From Psychrobacter urativorans (GTDB lineage: Bacteria > Pseudomonadota > Gammaproteobacteria > Pseudomonadales > Moraxellaceae), in NCBI RefSeq assembly GCF_001298525.1, contig NZ_CP012678.1:1550001-1614000 (forward strand): a DNA stretch of 64,000 nucleotides, read 5' to 3'. A program made the position numbers and the translations under genes. The stretch's first letter is position 1; each line of letters opens with the position of its first letter. Below, piece by piece: positions 49,721 to 59,417 of the stretch. Below the pieces are notes generated by a model. That model saw nothing but the letters and a program-made list of their open reading frames with translations, was not told the DNA's origin and searched no databases.

Positions 49721-50662
49721 ATGTCTCGCTCATTGTCGTCTTTGCCATCAAGTGATAGCTTATCCTCACCGTTACCCGTCGTAATTAATACGCGCCCAAT
49801 AGAGCGTGCCGCGCCATTGACCTGCCATTTGCAAGCGGCAGGCTTTACGGTGGTGGACATACCTATGTTGGCTTTGCAGCCGCGCCCCGTGACTGATGCT
49901 GATATGGCACTGATGCGTCAATGGTTGGCAGGAGAATATCAAGCGCTCGTTATCGTCAGCCCAACGGCAGCAGCTTCAGGGTTGGCGGTATGGCAAACGT
50001 TGGCGCATGAAAATAAAAATGATGATGTTAATAATCAATCATTAGCAAGTTTGCCTAAACCACCGAGCCATTTAATAGCCGTTGGTGAAGCGACGGCAGC
50101 TGTATTAAATAATGTGGCGCTACCGTCTTTCAGTTACCAAGTGCTTCAACCAACGATTGCTAATAACGAAGGTATGCTGGTCATGCCTGAGATTGAAGGT
50201 TTACAAGCCGGTGATAAGCTACTGGTATGGCGTGGTCTTGGTGGACGCCGACTATTGGTGGATACGTTACAAGCGCGCGGCGTACATATTGATAGCATTG
50301 CGTGGTATGAACGTACCATGCCTGCTACGGCAAGCGCGCAATATCAGCACTGGCAACAGCAATTTAACGTCTCACATAACACGCTTATACAACGACCAAA
50401 ACCTGTCGTGATTATCAGCAGTGGCACGGCATTTGAGCATTGGCTCAGCGTGGTCGAGCAAGCACAGTCTATCGATTCAGATTCCAATATAAATTTAAAT
50501 ACCAATACAAATTTAAACCAAGTCACAGCGCTTAAGTTATCAGATTTTTCCTACGTGGTATTGGGTGCGCGTTTGGCGGATATGCTTGCCGAGCGGTCTC
50601 TTAGTTATTGGCGAGTAGAAGATTTAGCCCCTCAGACCATTTTAGCCGCCCTCCAATCCTAA
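49721..50662 (+). CDS. hemD: Uroporphyrinogen-III synthase
   Basis: A 313-residue two-lobed enzyme that closes hydroxymethylbilane with inversion of ring D. The sequence family is very divergent, so the call rests on INTRPIERAAPL at the start, VIVSPTAAASGL, HLIAVGEATAAVL and LVWRGLGGRRLLVDTLQARG in the expected order, and on its place after hemC. An Asn-rich insert (SNINLNTNTNLNQ, about residues 250-262) lies between the last conserved segments. A HemX-like gene follows. Confidence 0.88.
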   Translation: MSRSLSSLPSSDSLSSPLPVVINTRPIERAAPLTCHLQAAGFTVVDIPMLALQPRPVTDADMALMRQWLAGEYQALVIVSPTAAASGLAVWQTLAHENKNDDVNNQSLASLPKPPSHLIAVGEATAAVLNNVALPSFSYQVLQPTIANNEGMLVMPEIEGLQAGDKLLVWRGLGGRRLLVDTLQARGVHIDSIAWYERTMPATASAQYQHWQQQFNVSHNTLIQRPKPVVIISSGTAFEHWLSVVEQAQSIDSDSNINLNTNTNLNQVTALKLSDFSYVVLGARLADMLAERSLSYWRVEDLAPQTILAALQS

Positions 50663-50725
50663 TGGCACAACGCTAAATTTTATTTTTCTTTTATTTCCAA
50701 ATCTATTAATAACGGTACTGCCTCT

Positions 50726-51745
50726 ATGTCAACCGAATTTAAGACGTCCTCTCATGCGCCTACGGCAGGTCAGCAGCGCCAGCAAGCCAGTGTTTTATTA
50801 TTGCGTTTGCAGTGGTTACTGATGTTGCTAATGATTGGCGCATTGCTATGGATGTATGTCAGTCAGCAGCGCTTTCAACAGCAGATGAATGAGCGCTTGC
50901 AAAGCAATGAGCAAGTGGTGACGCGGTTGAATGAAATGGATGACCGTCTTTTTGCTATTAATCAGCAAAGCTTAGCTGAGCCGAACACCGCCACAGGTAT
51001 CACAGGTATCGGTAGTCAAGCGCAAAACCAGCTGGATTTATTGCGGATTCAAATCCAAGCAGCGGACAGATTGCTGGCTGATAGTGACTATCAGAGCGCG
51101 ATTGGCTTATTACGTGGACTGCAATGGCAGCTATCACAAAGCAGTAATGAGATTGCCCCAGCGTTGACCGTGGTAATTACACAAAGCTTGGTCAAAGATA
51201 TTGCACGTTTACAAGCGCAGAGTACCCAGCCTAACCCGTGGCAATTACAAAATATTGCTATCCAAAATATCCAAGAGTTTTTGCACAGCCATGAGCGCAA
51301 TGATAGCCATGAGCGTAGTAATATCAATACGGCATTGACCCGCCAGCAATTGACGATTCATGAAGTCATTATGACCCTGAATTTAGCCAGTCAAGCCAGT
51401 AATATGCGTGACCAAAACCAACTTACCGAATATTTACGTCAAGCCCGCAATGAATTGCAACTGTTGGTAGTCGATGCGACTGCTACGACCAAAGATAAGG
51501 CGCAAACTACCAATAAGGCGCTTAGCAATCAGCCTGTTGTTAATAATAAGGTAGCCAAGGATACGCCCGCAGCAGCCAAATTATCGAGCACCGACTCCGG
51601 AGCTGACAGCCAAAATAGTATCGTAACAATGGCAGCGCCAAAAAATATACCAGAAGTGATTGCAGGGCTTGATAAATTAATTGCCAATGCCCCAACGTCG
51701 ACACCGTTATTAACCTCGCAGATTTTAGATCAGTCTAAACGCTAA
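50726..51745 (+). CDS. HemX-like membrane-anchored coiled-coil protein
   Basis: A 339-residue protein with one N-terminal membrane helix (about 28-45, LQWLLMLLMIGALLWMYV), then a periplasmic coiled-coil rich in Gln (about 46-75), a helical region, and a Ser/Thr/Ala-rich tail. The layout and position after hemC-hemD match the proteins annotated HemX, for which no enzymatic activity is established; the methyltransferase label often given to them is not supported by any motif here. A duplicated HER-(N/S) motif (HERNDSHERSN) occurs near residue 190. Confidence 0.7.
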   Translation: MSTEFKTSSHAPTAGQQRQQASVLLLRLQWLLMLLMIGALLWMYVSQQRFQQQMNERLQSNEQVVTRLNEMDDRLFAINQQSLAEPNTATGITGIGSQAQNQLDLLRIQIQAADRLLADSDYQSAIGLLRGLQWQLSQSSNEIAPALTVVITQSLVKDIARLQAQSTQPNPWQLQNIAIQNIQEFLHSHERNDSHERSNINTALTRQQLTIHEVIMTLNLASQASNMRDQNQLTEYLRQARNELQLLVVDATATTKDKAQTTNKALSNQPVVNNKVAKDTPAAAKLSSTDSGADSQNSIVTMAAPKNIPEVIAGLDKLIANAPTSTPLLTSQILDQSKR

Positions 51746-51785
51746 ACTTTTTAGACGTAAAAAAACAAAAAATAGGCAGTGAACG

Positions 51786-52283
51786 ATGAATAATAAGAAA
51801 CTCACCCGCAATACTTTTATCGACGTACAGGGGAGTGGCGCTGAGGTACCACAAGAATTGGCGGGTTATCCTATTATTTATAATCAGCCCATACATTGGG
51901 GCGAAATGGATGCGTTTAGCCATTTAAATAACGTGGTGTATTATCGTTATGCCGAGTCCGCGCGTATCGCCTATCTACAAGCGTTAGGTATGTTCGATGG
52001 TAATATGGTGACCGTACTGGCGCAGTCGAGCTGTCAGTATTTACGTCCAGTCACGTATCCTGATACCTTATTATTAGGCGTGCGCTGTCAGCGTTTGGGC
52101 ACGACCAGTATTGCCATTGAGTACAGTTATTATAGCTGTGCGCAACAAGCCATTGTGGCTATTGCCGATGCGGTCATCGTGCGTTTAGATAGCAAGGGCA
52201 AAAATAAAGTACCGTGGACTATTGATGAGCGCGCGCGTTTGGTCGAGTTGGAGAACAAGGTGGGGCATAGTCCTAAGTTATAA
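51786..52283 (+). CDS. Acyl-CoA thioesterase, 4HBT hot-dog family
   Basis: A 165-residue hot-dog-fold protein. The YbgC-type active-site motif is HWGEMDAFSHLNNVVYYRY (about 38-56), with the Asp that activates water. The remaining strands (YPDTLLLGVRCQRLG, TSIAIEYSYY) fit the fold. It hydrolyses acyl-CoA thioesters; chain-length preference is unknown. It follows the HemX-like gene by 40 bp and is closed by a strong terminator. Confidence 0.87.
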   Translation: MNNKKLTRNTFIDVQGSGAEVPQELAGYPIIYNQPIHWGEMDAFSHLNNVVYYRYAESARIAYLQALGMFDGNMVTVLAQSSCQYLRPVTYPDTLLLGVRCQRLGTTSIAIEYSYYSCAQQAIVAIADAVIVRLDSKGKNKVPWTIDERARLVELENKVGHSPKL

Positions 52284-52349
52284 CTATTTTTTAACAGTCA
52301 TCTGACGGTTATGTTTTTAAACTGATTAATAACTATTTAATAAGTCTGC

Positions 52350-52386
52350 AAAAAGGCACGCTAACGGATGCTAGCGTGCCTTTTTT
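52350..52386. terminator. Bidirectional terminator between thioesterase and ribBA-like gene
   Basis: GGCACGCTA (52355-52363) pairs perfectly with TAGCGTGCC (52372-52380), with five A before and six T after. Confidence 0.92.
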
Positions 52387-52448
52387 ATACTCTGTTTTTT
52401 ACACTATAAGCATCGCTATAGTAGCAATGCTTATTATGGCATTAACGC

Positions 52449-53561
52449 TTATTTTTGCTCAGGTGCATGAACAAAATCTACCACGTTTAACTCAAAGCCT
52501 GATAAGGCATAAAATTTCATTGGCGATGATAATAAACGCATATCACGCACGCCTAAATGGCGCAAAATCTGTGCGCCAACCCCAATACTGCGGTACGGCT
52601 GTTGGGTAATGGTCGAGAGCGCCTCATTGGCGGCAGCTTTATCTAACGCATCACCCAAGTCAATCGGCTGATTACTGCCAATCCATACCAACACCCCACG
52701 CTCACTGGTACTGATTTCTTCTAACGCTGACTGTACACTCCAGCCACTACGTCCGGTGGCGTCATTTTTAGCGGCAAACAAATCACGTAAAGGATGCAGA
52801 CCATGCACCCGTACGGTGCTGACACCCGTGCTCACATCGCCTTTAACCAAGGCTAAATGCGTCTCGTCCGCACCAAATTCACGGAAACGGTACAAAGTAA
52901 ACGTACCATATTCAGTGGCAAATGGACGCACTTCGACTTCTTCAATCGTTTGCTCATTGGCAATACGATAGTTAATCAAGTCAGCAATCGTACCGATTTT
53001 AATGTCATGTTCTTTGGCGAATATTTCGAGGTCATCGCGGCGTGCCATCGTACCATCCGCGTTGATAATCTCAACGATAACGGCTGCTGGCTCAAGTCCG
53101 GCAAGACGCGCTAAATCACAACCGGCTTCGGTGTGTCCTGCACGATGCAAGACGCCGCCATTTTGCGCCATGATAGGAAAAATATGACCCGGTTGGACAA
53201 TGTCGCTAGGCTTCGCGGCTGATGCCACCGCCGCCTGAATGGTACGCGCGCGGTCTGCGGCTGAAATACCGGTAGTCACGCCTTCAGCGGCTTCAATAGA
53301 TACCGTAAAGTTGGTGCTAAATTTTGCCTCATTGCGGTCAGACATGAGTGGCAGCGCAAGCTGTTGGCAACGTGCTTGTGAAAGTGTCAAACAAACCAAG
53401 CCACGTGCATGGGTAATCATAAAGTTAATATCTTCAGGGCGTACATGGGTCGCCGCCATGATAATATCGCCTTCATTTTCGCGGTCTTCATCATCCATTA
53501 AGATGACCATTTTACCAGCACGAATGTCGTCAATAATGTCAGGAATGGTATTTAAACTCAT
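52449..53561 (-). CDS. ribB: 3,4-dihydroxy-2-butanone 4-phosphate synthase with degenerate GTP cyclohydrolase II-like domain
   Basis: A 370-residue RibBA-shaped protein. The RibB domain (1-205) is intact: DDEDRENEGDI (23-33) supplies the metal-binding acidic residues and HRAGHTEAG (139-147) the conserved His and Glu. It converts ribulose 5-phosphate to the four-carbon riboflavin precursor. The C-terminal 165 residues align with GTP cyclohydrolase II, but the three zinc cysteines are not present (RVHGLHPLRDLF stands where RVHSECLTGDVF is usual), so cyclohydrolase activity is unlikely and a separate ribA is expected elsewhere. No FMN riboswitch is visible upstream. Confidence 0.9.
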   Translation of the reverse strand: MSLNTIPDIIDDIRAGKMVILMDDEDRENEGDIIMAATHVRPEDINFMITHARGLVCLTLSQARCQQLALPLMSDRNEAKFSTNFTVSIEAAEGVTTGISAADRARTIQAAVASAAKPSDIVQPGHIFPIMAQNGGVLHRAGHTEAGCDLARLAGLEPAAVIVEIINADGTMARRDDLEIFAKEHDIKIGTIADLINYRIANEQTIEEVEVRPFATEYGTFTLYRFREFGADETHLALVKGDVSTGVSTVRVHGLHPLRDLFAAKNDATGRSGWSVQSALEEISTSERGVLVWIGSNQPIDLGDALDKAAANEALSTITQQPYRSIGVGAQILRHLGVRDMRLLSSPMKFYALSGFELNVVDFVHAPEQK

Positions 53562-53743
53562 AACAGTCTCAGTATTTTATTATTTATAAATATATAGCAG
53601 ATAGGGGTATTAAAAATACTCGTGGTCTATTGTAACAGTTGATTGAACCGTGTGCTGTAGTGCTTAGTAAAAGTCATTTATCATTAAAATAAAAGTACGA
53701 CAAGGAGAATGTTAAGAGAGTGACTACTTACTTATTACCAGCC

Positions 53744-55033
53744 TTATTGATTACTGGCTGCTTGGTTTTTTAGCCAGTCCATAAATTGCTTACTGTGTTG
53801 CTCGCGCTGATTGTCTGCAAATTCATAAAAACGAGTACCGACTAAATTATCTGGCAAATAGGATTGCGGATAATAGTGATTGGGATAATGGTGCGGATAA
53901 GCGTAGCCTTTACCATAGCCTTCATTACGCATGAGTTTGGTGACGCCATTACGCAAATGTAGTGGTACAGGAGAAGCATCCTTTTCTGCTAATGTCATCG
54001 CGGCATTAATGGCATTATAAGTGCTGTTGCTTTTGGCACTGGTCGCTAAATAGACCACTACTTGTCCTAAAATAATGCGCGCTTCGGGCATACCAATGGA
54101 TTGCACACTACGCAATGCCGTGTCGGCGAGCAATAGGGCATTGGGATTGGCATTGCCGATATCTTCACTGGCTAATATCACCAACCGCCGTGCGATAAAA
54201 TCAGCAGGCTCACCGCCTACTAGCATTCGCGCCATCCAATATAACGCAGCATCAGGGTCAGAGCCGCGCACCGATTTTATCAGCGCTGAAACCATATCAT
54301 AATGCTGCTCGCCATCTTTGTCATAACGTACCAATGCCGTTTGAGCCACGCGCCCAATTAATGCGTCATCAATAATGAGTGGCGATTGTTTTGGGTCAGC
54401 GGTTTGAATCGCTAACTCTAATAAATTTAACGCTTTACGGGCATCGCCATGCGCCAATTCACTGATAAAGTGCTCAGCTTGTAAGTTGATATCAAGGCAT
54501 TTTAGCTGATAATCTTCAGTAATGGCACGCTGTAGCACCGTTGCAATTTGCTCCGCGCTCAGCGGCTCTAAACGGTACACTTGGCAGCGTGACAGCAGCG
54601 CATTATTGACACTAAAGGAAGGGTTTTCCGTGGTCGCGCCAATCAAGGTAATGTCACCTGATTCCACCGCACCTAACAAGGCATCCTGCTGTGCCTTATT
54701 AAAACGGTGAATCTCATCAATAAATACTACCGGAGACTCAAAGTTCAATGAATCTTTACTGTCTAATACCTCGCGCAATTGCTTGACGCCGGTATTGAGC
54801 GCCGATAACGCATGAAAAGGTCGTCCCACCGCCGCGGCAAGTAACATCGCAATCGTGGTTTTACCAATACCCGCTTCACCATGCAAAATAATCGATGGCA
54901 AATGCCCTTGCTCAACTAAACGTCGTAGCGGCGCACCCGTTGCTAATAAATGCAGCTGTCCAATAATGGCATCAAGGGAAGTAGGGCGCATGCGCTGCGC
55001 AAGGGGCGTATCGGCATGGAAAGATGATGACAT
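53744..55033 (-). CDS. rarA: Replication-associated recombination protein A (RarA/MgsA)
   Basis: A 429-residue AAA+ ATPase related to clamp loaders that acts at stalled replication forks. It opens with PLAQRMRPTSLDAIIGQLHL. Walker A is GEAGIGKT (52-59), Walker B FIDEIHRFNKAQQDALL, sensor 1 is in LIGATTENPSF, and the C-terminal tetramerisation domain has KSVRGSDPDAALYWMARML and RRLVILASEDIGNANP. A His/Tyr-rich segment near residue 385 replaces the usual linker. ATG start. It is divergent from the HExxH protein gene. Confidence 0.95.
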   Translation of the reverse strand: MSSSFHADTPLAQRMRPTSLDAIIGQLHLLATGAPLRRLVEQGHLPSIILHGEAGIGKTTIAMLLAAAVGRPFHALSALNTGVKQLREVLDSKDSLNFESPVVFIDEIHRFNKAQQDALLGAVESGDITLIGATTENPSFSVNNALLSRCQVYRLEPLSAEQIATVLQRAITEDYQLKCLDINLQAEHFISELAHGDARKALNLLELAIQTADPKQSPLIIDDALIGRVAQTALVRYDKDGEQHYDMVSALIKSVRGSDPDAALYWMARMLVGGEPADFIARRLVILASEDIGNANPNALLLADTALRSVQSIGMPEARIILGQVVVYLATSAKSNSTYNAINAAMTLAEKDASPVPLHLRNGVTKLMRNEGYGKGYAYPHHYPNHYYPQSYLPDNLVGTRFYEFADNQREQHSKQFMDWLKNQAASNQ

Positions 55034-55278
55034 AAGGCACTCGCTACTAAAAAAGAGGTTTGAAAAATGACCATAAAACCAAAGACGATAAAGCCAAAAC
55101 AGGCAAAATAACTACTCAAACAGACAAAACAGGTAAAACAATAAATAGACTAACGCAAAACCACGTTAAGGAAAGTCACGTAAGTGTACAGCTTATGTCC
55201 TAAGCGCTTTTAATTTAGCGTTATCAGCCCTATTAATGTCGTATCGATAATAACGAATCATCTTATAACTATAATGCG

Positions 55279-55302
55279 ACATCGAATCATACATCGAATC
55301 AT
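55279..55302. repeat. 12-bp tandem duplication upstream of the HExxH gene
   Basis: ACATCGAATCAT occurs twice head to tail (55279-55290, 55291-55302); a related CGAATCATC lies at 55254-55262. Confidence 0.85.
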
Positions 55303-55325
55303 AGATATGGAGTCAACTACTCACC

Positions 55326-55853
55326 ATGCCAAGGCAAAACGTTAATTCATCTACTAGCCCGTCTGAACCATCAAAGCGACGTTGCTTATTTTTTCAATTC
55401 CATCCAAAGCAGACACGCAAATTAAATACGGCGGAAATTGCCCTTGCGCGCTCGGTATTTGGTGACACTATTCAGCTTGATAACGTACAGCTAAAAACGG
55501 CATGGTGGGTGCTGAAGACCTATGCCGTCAGTCCTAACGGTAATATTTATTTTAATCGTGCGGATTGGATTGTTGACTTTACCGCAGAGTCACTACGCAA
55601 GCAAAGTTGGCTCATTCATGAGTTGACGCACGTTTGGCAACTGCAGCAGGGACTTAATGTCGTGCGCGGTGCCTTATTGAATCGGCGTTATAGCTATGAA
55701 TTAATAGCGGGCAAGCCCTTTTTTAATTATGGTATTGAGCAGCAAGCGCGCATGGTGCAGGATTATTTTGTACGTCAGCAGCGCGGTCAAGATTGTGAAT
55801 TACTGGTGGCATGTATTCCATTTTTACAGACTAAAACCAGTGCTAATGCGTAG
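55326..55853 (+). CDS. Small HExxH-motif protein, Vgr-related type
   Basis: A 175-residue protein without a signal peptide. Residues 96-110 read LIHELTHVWQLQQGL: a HELTH zinc-protease motif (98-102) followed by the W/Q pattern typical of the DUF4157-like metal-binding domains sometimes labelled Vgr-related. Segments before it (ALARSVFGDTIQLDNVQL, NGNIYFNRADW) also resemble that domain. No third zinc ligand can be assigned with confidence, and no type VI secretion gene is nearby. Catalysis is therefore an inference. GGAG is rather far (13 bases) from the ATG. Confidence 0.65.
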   Translation: MPRQNVNSSTSPSEPSKRRCLFFQFHPKQTRKLNTAEIALARSVFGDTIQLDNVQLKTAWWVLKTYAVSPNGNIYFNRADWIVDFTAESLRKQSWLIHELTHVWQLQQGLNVVRGALLNRRYSYELIAGKPFFNYGIEQQARMVQDYFVRQQRGQDCELLVACIPFLQTKTSANA

Positions 55854-56074
55854 TGTACGAACACCGTATTTATAGTGTCCTCTTCAACAACGACTAATAG
55901 CCGCCATGATGTTTGTCTCATGATTTATCAATACAATTGATGAACGCAATTTATGAACGCAGCCAATACATATACATATTTTCACCTTTAATTTTTAGCT
56001 TTTAAAATAGGAACTGTGCCGTGATGTTTACGTTTTTGACACCAACGCCTGATACCGCCTTTCATGATAGGGCA

Positions 56075-56923
56075 ATGGTTAATCGCAAAGTGACCAATCA
56101 TAGACGGCAAAAATCTACGCTTCTTGCGACTATGTTGGCAGGAACCTTATTGCTCAGTGCTTGCCAGCCACAAACTGAATCAACGACAGAAAATAGTACT
56201 CCCAAAACCACAGAGCAACAGCAAACTGATGCGAACAAACCCATTGTACAGAGCGACTCAGCCGCTGCTCGTATCGCGCAGTTCCAACCATTATATGTCA
56301 CGCAGATGCAAGGGTTACAACGGCGCTTGCAAGCAGAATATGCATCGCTCGAAGCCGCAGATGCCGCAGATATTGGCAACGTCTCATTAGCGCCTCATGC
56401 AGATGGCTCATCACCTGAAACGGATAGTAACGCTAAAGCCCAAGCAACTATTGCCAGCCCAAAAACTGACTCAGAAATAAATACTAGCACTGAAGTGGGT
56501 GAACGTGATTTAGAAGTGTTAAAACGCCTGAGTCTTGAGCCCCGTGAACCAAAAATTCTGACCGAAGCTCAAATCATTAAAAGTTACCAACACGCTTTGC
56601 AAGCCCTTTATCAGCCCGCATCAGAAGCATTGAGTGCACAAGACGCAGATACGTTGTTAAATATCGCTACTTTAATACCACAGCTATTTGAACATTCTGA
56701 AATTGCCGAACGCTTGACCATCAAAAGCCCTGCGCTTGGTCGCTTAATCATACAGCATCAAGTATGGCAGCAAATAGAAGTGCAACAGGCGCTCGATATG
56801 CAACAAATGAAACGCAGCCAGCAACAAGAGTTTGAAGGATTAATGAGCAAATTTGATGAGACCATTAAAGGCTATGATGAACAAATTGCTAAATATGAGC
56901 AAACGCTAAAAGAGTTTAAGTAA
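56075..56923 (+). CDS. Predicted lipoprotein, unknown function
   Basis: A 282-residue protein with a lipoprotein signal: basic N-terminus, hydrophobic stretch and lipobox LLSAC (Cys near residue 30), so it should be lipid-anchored. The region after the Cys is Thr/Glu/Gln-rich and probably unstructured to about residue 60. The rest is helical, ending in a charged coiled-coil (DETIKGYDEQIAKYEQ). I do not recognise a family. The start at 56075 gives a normal signal length; readings from 56021 or 56024 add 17-18 residues and have an AGGA at larger distance. Confidence 0.65.
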   Translation: MVNRKVTNHRRQKSTLLATMLAGTLLLSACQPQTESTTENSTPKTTEQQQTDANKPIVQSDSAAARIAQFQPLYVTQMQGLQRRLQAEYASLEAADAADIGNVSLAPHADGSSPETDSNAKAQATIASPKTDSEINTSTEVGERDLEVLKRLSLEPREPKILTEAQIIKSYQHALQALYQPASEALSAQDADTLLNIATLIPQLFEHSEIAERLTIKSPALGRLIIQHQVWQQIEVQQALDMQQMKRSQQQEFEGLMSKFDETIKGYDEQIAKYEQTLKEFK

Positions 56924-56987
56924 GCCTGAGATATAACAAACTATCCTTAAGAAAAATTAATTTATAACAATAGTCGATATCATTTCC

Positions 56988-57020
56988 CATAAAAAATCCT
57001 GCACATGGCAGGATTTTTTA
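56988..57020. terminator. Bidirectional terminator between lipoprotein gene and gltA
   Basis: AAAAAATCCTGC (56991-57002) pairs with GCAGGATTTTTT (57008-57019); symmetric, so it serves both genes. Confidence 0.9.
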
Positions 57021-57051
57021 TTAAATTAATATTATGAACTGACGTCTATAC

Positions 57052-58332
57052 TTATTTACGGTCTTCGATTTCAACGAAATCGCGTTGCGTCTCACCAGTA
57101 TATAACTGACGTGGACGACCGATTTTGAACGGTTCACTGTGCATCTCTAACCAATGGCTGATCCAACCAGAGGTACGTGCTAATGAGAAGATAACGGTAA
57201 ACATTGACGTTGGGATACCAATGGCTTTTAGAATGATGCCAGAGTAGAAGTCAACGTTTGGATACAAGTTACGCTCGATGAAGAACGGGTCTTCAAGGGC
57301 GATTTTCTCAAGTGCCATTGCCAGCTCAAGCTTAGGATCGTTGATACCTAACGCGTGTAATACTTCATCACAAGTTTCTTTTAATACTTGTGCGCGTGGG
57401 TCAAAGTTTTTATAAACACGGTGACCAAAGCCCATAAGCTTCACTTCACGGCTCTTCACTTTTTCCATAAATGCAGGAACGTTTTCAACCGTACCGATTT
57501 CATCTAACATCTCAAGAACAGCTTCGTTCGCGCCGCCATGTGATGGACCCCATAGCGCAGCAATACCCGCAGCGATACAAGCGTAAGGGTTTGCACCCGT
57601 AGAACCAGCCAAACGTACGGTAGACGTTGAAGCGTTTTGTTCATGATCGGCATGCAACGTGAAGATTTTGTCTAATGCTTTAGCGATGATTGGGTTCACT
57701 TGGAAATTAACATCAGCAGGCGTTGCAAACATCATATAAACAAAATTTTCCGCGTAAGTAAAGTCATTACGTGGGTACATGAACGGTTCACCCTGTGAGT
57801 ATTTATAACTCATCGCGGCAAGCGTTGGCATTTTAGCAATTAGGCGAATCGCAGTGATTTCGCGATGGCGCACGTCGTTAACGTCGAAGCCTTCATGGTA
57901 GAACGCTGATAAAGCACCAACGACACCAACCATAATTGCCATTGGATGAGCATCGCGGCGAAAACCTTCGAAGAACTTACGTAATTGATCGTGTACCGCA
58001 GTATGGCTATGAATTTTTTTATAAAACTCTGTTTTTTGCTCAGCGTTTGGCAGCTCACCATGAATCAACGCATAAGCGACTTCTAAATATTCAGCATTGT
58101 TCGCCAACTGATCGATAGGATAGCCACGATACAATAGCTCACCTTTGCCGCCATCGATAAACGTAATTTTTGACTCAACAGGAGCCGTTACCATAAAGCC
58201 TGGATCATAAGTCCAGTAGCCCGCTTTTTGAAAAGCAGCGACATCGATAACTGACGGACCTAAAGTACCTTCAGTAATAGGAAGTTGGTAATCCTTACCA
58301 TCTACTGTTAGGGTGGCATTATTCTCAGCCAT
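57052..58332 (-). CDS. gltA: Citrate synthase
   Basis: A 426-residue type I (hexameric, NADH-sensitive group) citrate synthase, which condenses acetyl-CoA with oxaloacetate. Active-site segments are [17 protein letters not shown] (first His), [15 protein letters not shown] (second His) and [15 protein letters not shown] (Asp). The N-terminal small beta domain (1-50) is the one that carries allosteric sites in this group. AGAGG upstream supports the start. It is divergent from sdhCDAB across about 1.1 kb. Confidence 0.97.
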   Translation of the reverse strand: MAENNATLTVDGKDYQLPITEGTLGPSVIDVAAFQKAGYWTYDPGFMVTAPVESKITFIDGGKGELLYRGYPIDQLANNAEYLEVAYALIHGELPNAEQKTEFYKKIHSHTAVHDQLRKFFEGFRRDAHPMAIMVGVVGALSAFYHEGFDVNDVRHREITAIRLIAKMPTLAAMSYKYSQGEPFMYPRNDFTYAENFVYMMFATPADVNFQVNPIIAKALDKIFTLHADHEQNASTSTVRLAGSTGANPYACIAAGIAALWGPSHGGANEAVLEMLDEIGTVENVPAFMEKVKSREVKLMGFGHRVYKNFDPRAQVLKETCDEVLHALGINDPKLELAMALEKIALEDPFFIERNLYPNVDFYSGIILKAIGIPTSMFTVIFSLARTSGWISHWLEMHSEPFKIGRPRQLYTGETQRDFVEIEDRK

Positions 58333-59417
58333 AATTTCCTCTCCATTGGTTTTTTAGAGTAAAGATGCTATCGACATATTTCGTCGCGTTATCACTAGTT
58401 AAATACACAAACATTTATTCAACTAATTTAATAATCTGGTTATCTTAACAGTAAAGCTGCAACATTTGAAAAGAGTTTTCGCAGCAGATCGCCCAATTTA
58501 CGTGCTTTCGTGGCAGTTACTGACTGTAATTTTTGTATCAAAATATGTCTGGTTCGTAATTTTGCATGATTTTTAACGTTTTTACGAACCAAGAGAATGT
58601 TGGTTATCCTGATAAAGACTGAATCTTTTTAATAAGATATGGATGATAAGTTTTAGAAAAAAATTGGGCAAAAATAGACAGGGCATACCTAACAGCACAT
58701 TCATGTCATGATGTTTTGTCTGATAATCATAAAAATTAAAATGTTATTCATGTGAGTAAATTCTCAATTTTTGTTCATATTAGAGATATGTTTGCTATTT
58801 ATGGGATAAGTTTGTAATTAATGGTCAGCCATTTTATAATTAACATGATTGAATATCGCTCATTTTATGCAAATTAATCCTGTTTGTACTTATTAATAAA
58901 ATAGCTAATCTATCTTGTAACACTAAACGCTCGCATTTGTAACATTGTATGCTCGCATTTTTTGTTACGATTGATCAGATATTTTATACACTTAACCAAG
59001 GTTTATTGCTTGAATGTTGCAGTTAATTGTTCTATTTTTATAGTGGTAGTTGTGTAGTTTTTCTTAATAAAAGATGATTAAGCAGTGCCATATTTTTTGT
59101 GCTAAGGCAATTATTAGCATTGACCTGTCACTTATAGAATCGCTATTGCAATGAATGACGATGTGAATTTAGAACCTATAGTGATTGTTAACTATTTTAT
59201 AAAACCGTTCAGCAGTAGCATTCACTGAATATAAGTGCACGATTAATAATGCTTTATTACGTATTATGAATGTGTACGAGAGTAACAATATACGACCGTA
59301 ATAAAGTCAGCCAGCTCTTCCTTATTTTATTCGTCTCGTGTGGGGTTAGGTGTGTGTGGTAGCCGATTACCAAACCATAAGCCACTACTCGAGTATAACC
59401 GCAAAAGGATGCCCGCT
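58333..59417. other. Divergent gltA-sdhC control region
   Basis: About 1.1 kb, very AT-rich, no gene supported on either strand. AACCAA/TTGGTT (58587-58605) can form a small hairpin. The main landmark is the pair of 22-bp repeats at 58915-58958. Promoters for both TCA operons should lie here, but no pair of boxes is convincing by eye. Confidence 0.6.
58915..58958. promoter_or_regulatory. Two 22-bp operator-like direct repeats
   Basis: The unit TTGTAACA-N6-GCTCGCAT occurs at 58915-58936 and again at 58937-58958, exactly two helical turns apart. TTGTTACGA follows at 58962-58970, close to the reverse complement of TTGTAACA. Confidence 0.6.
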
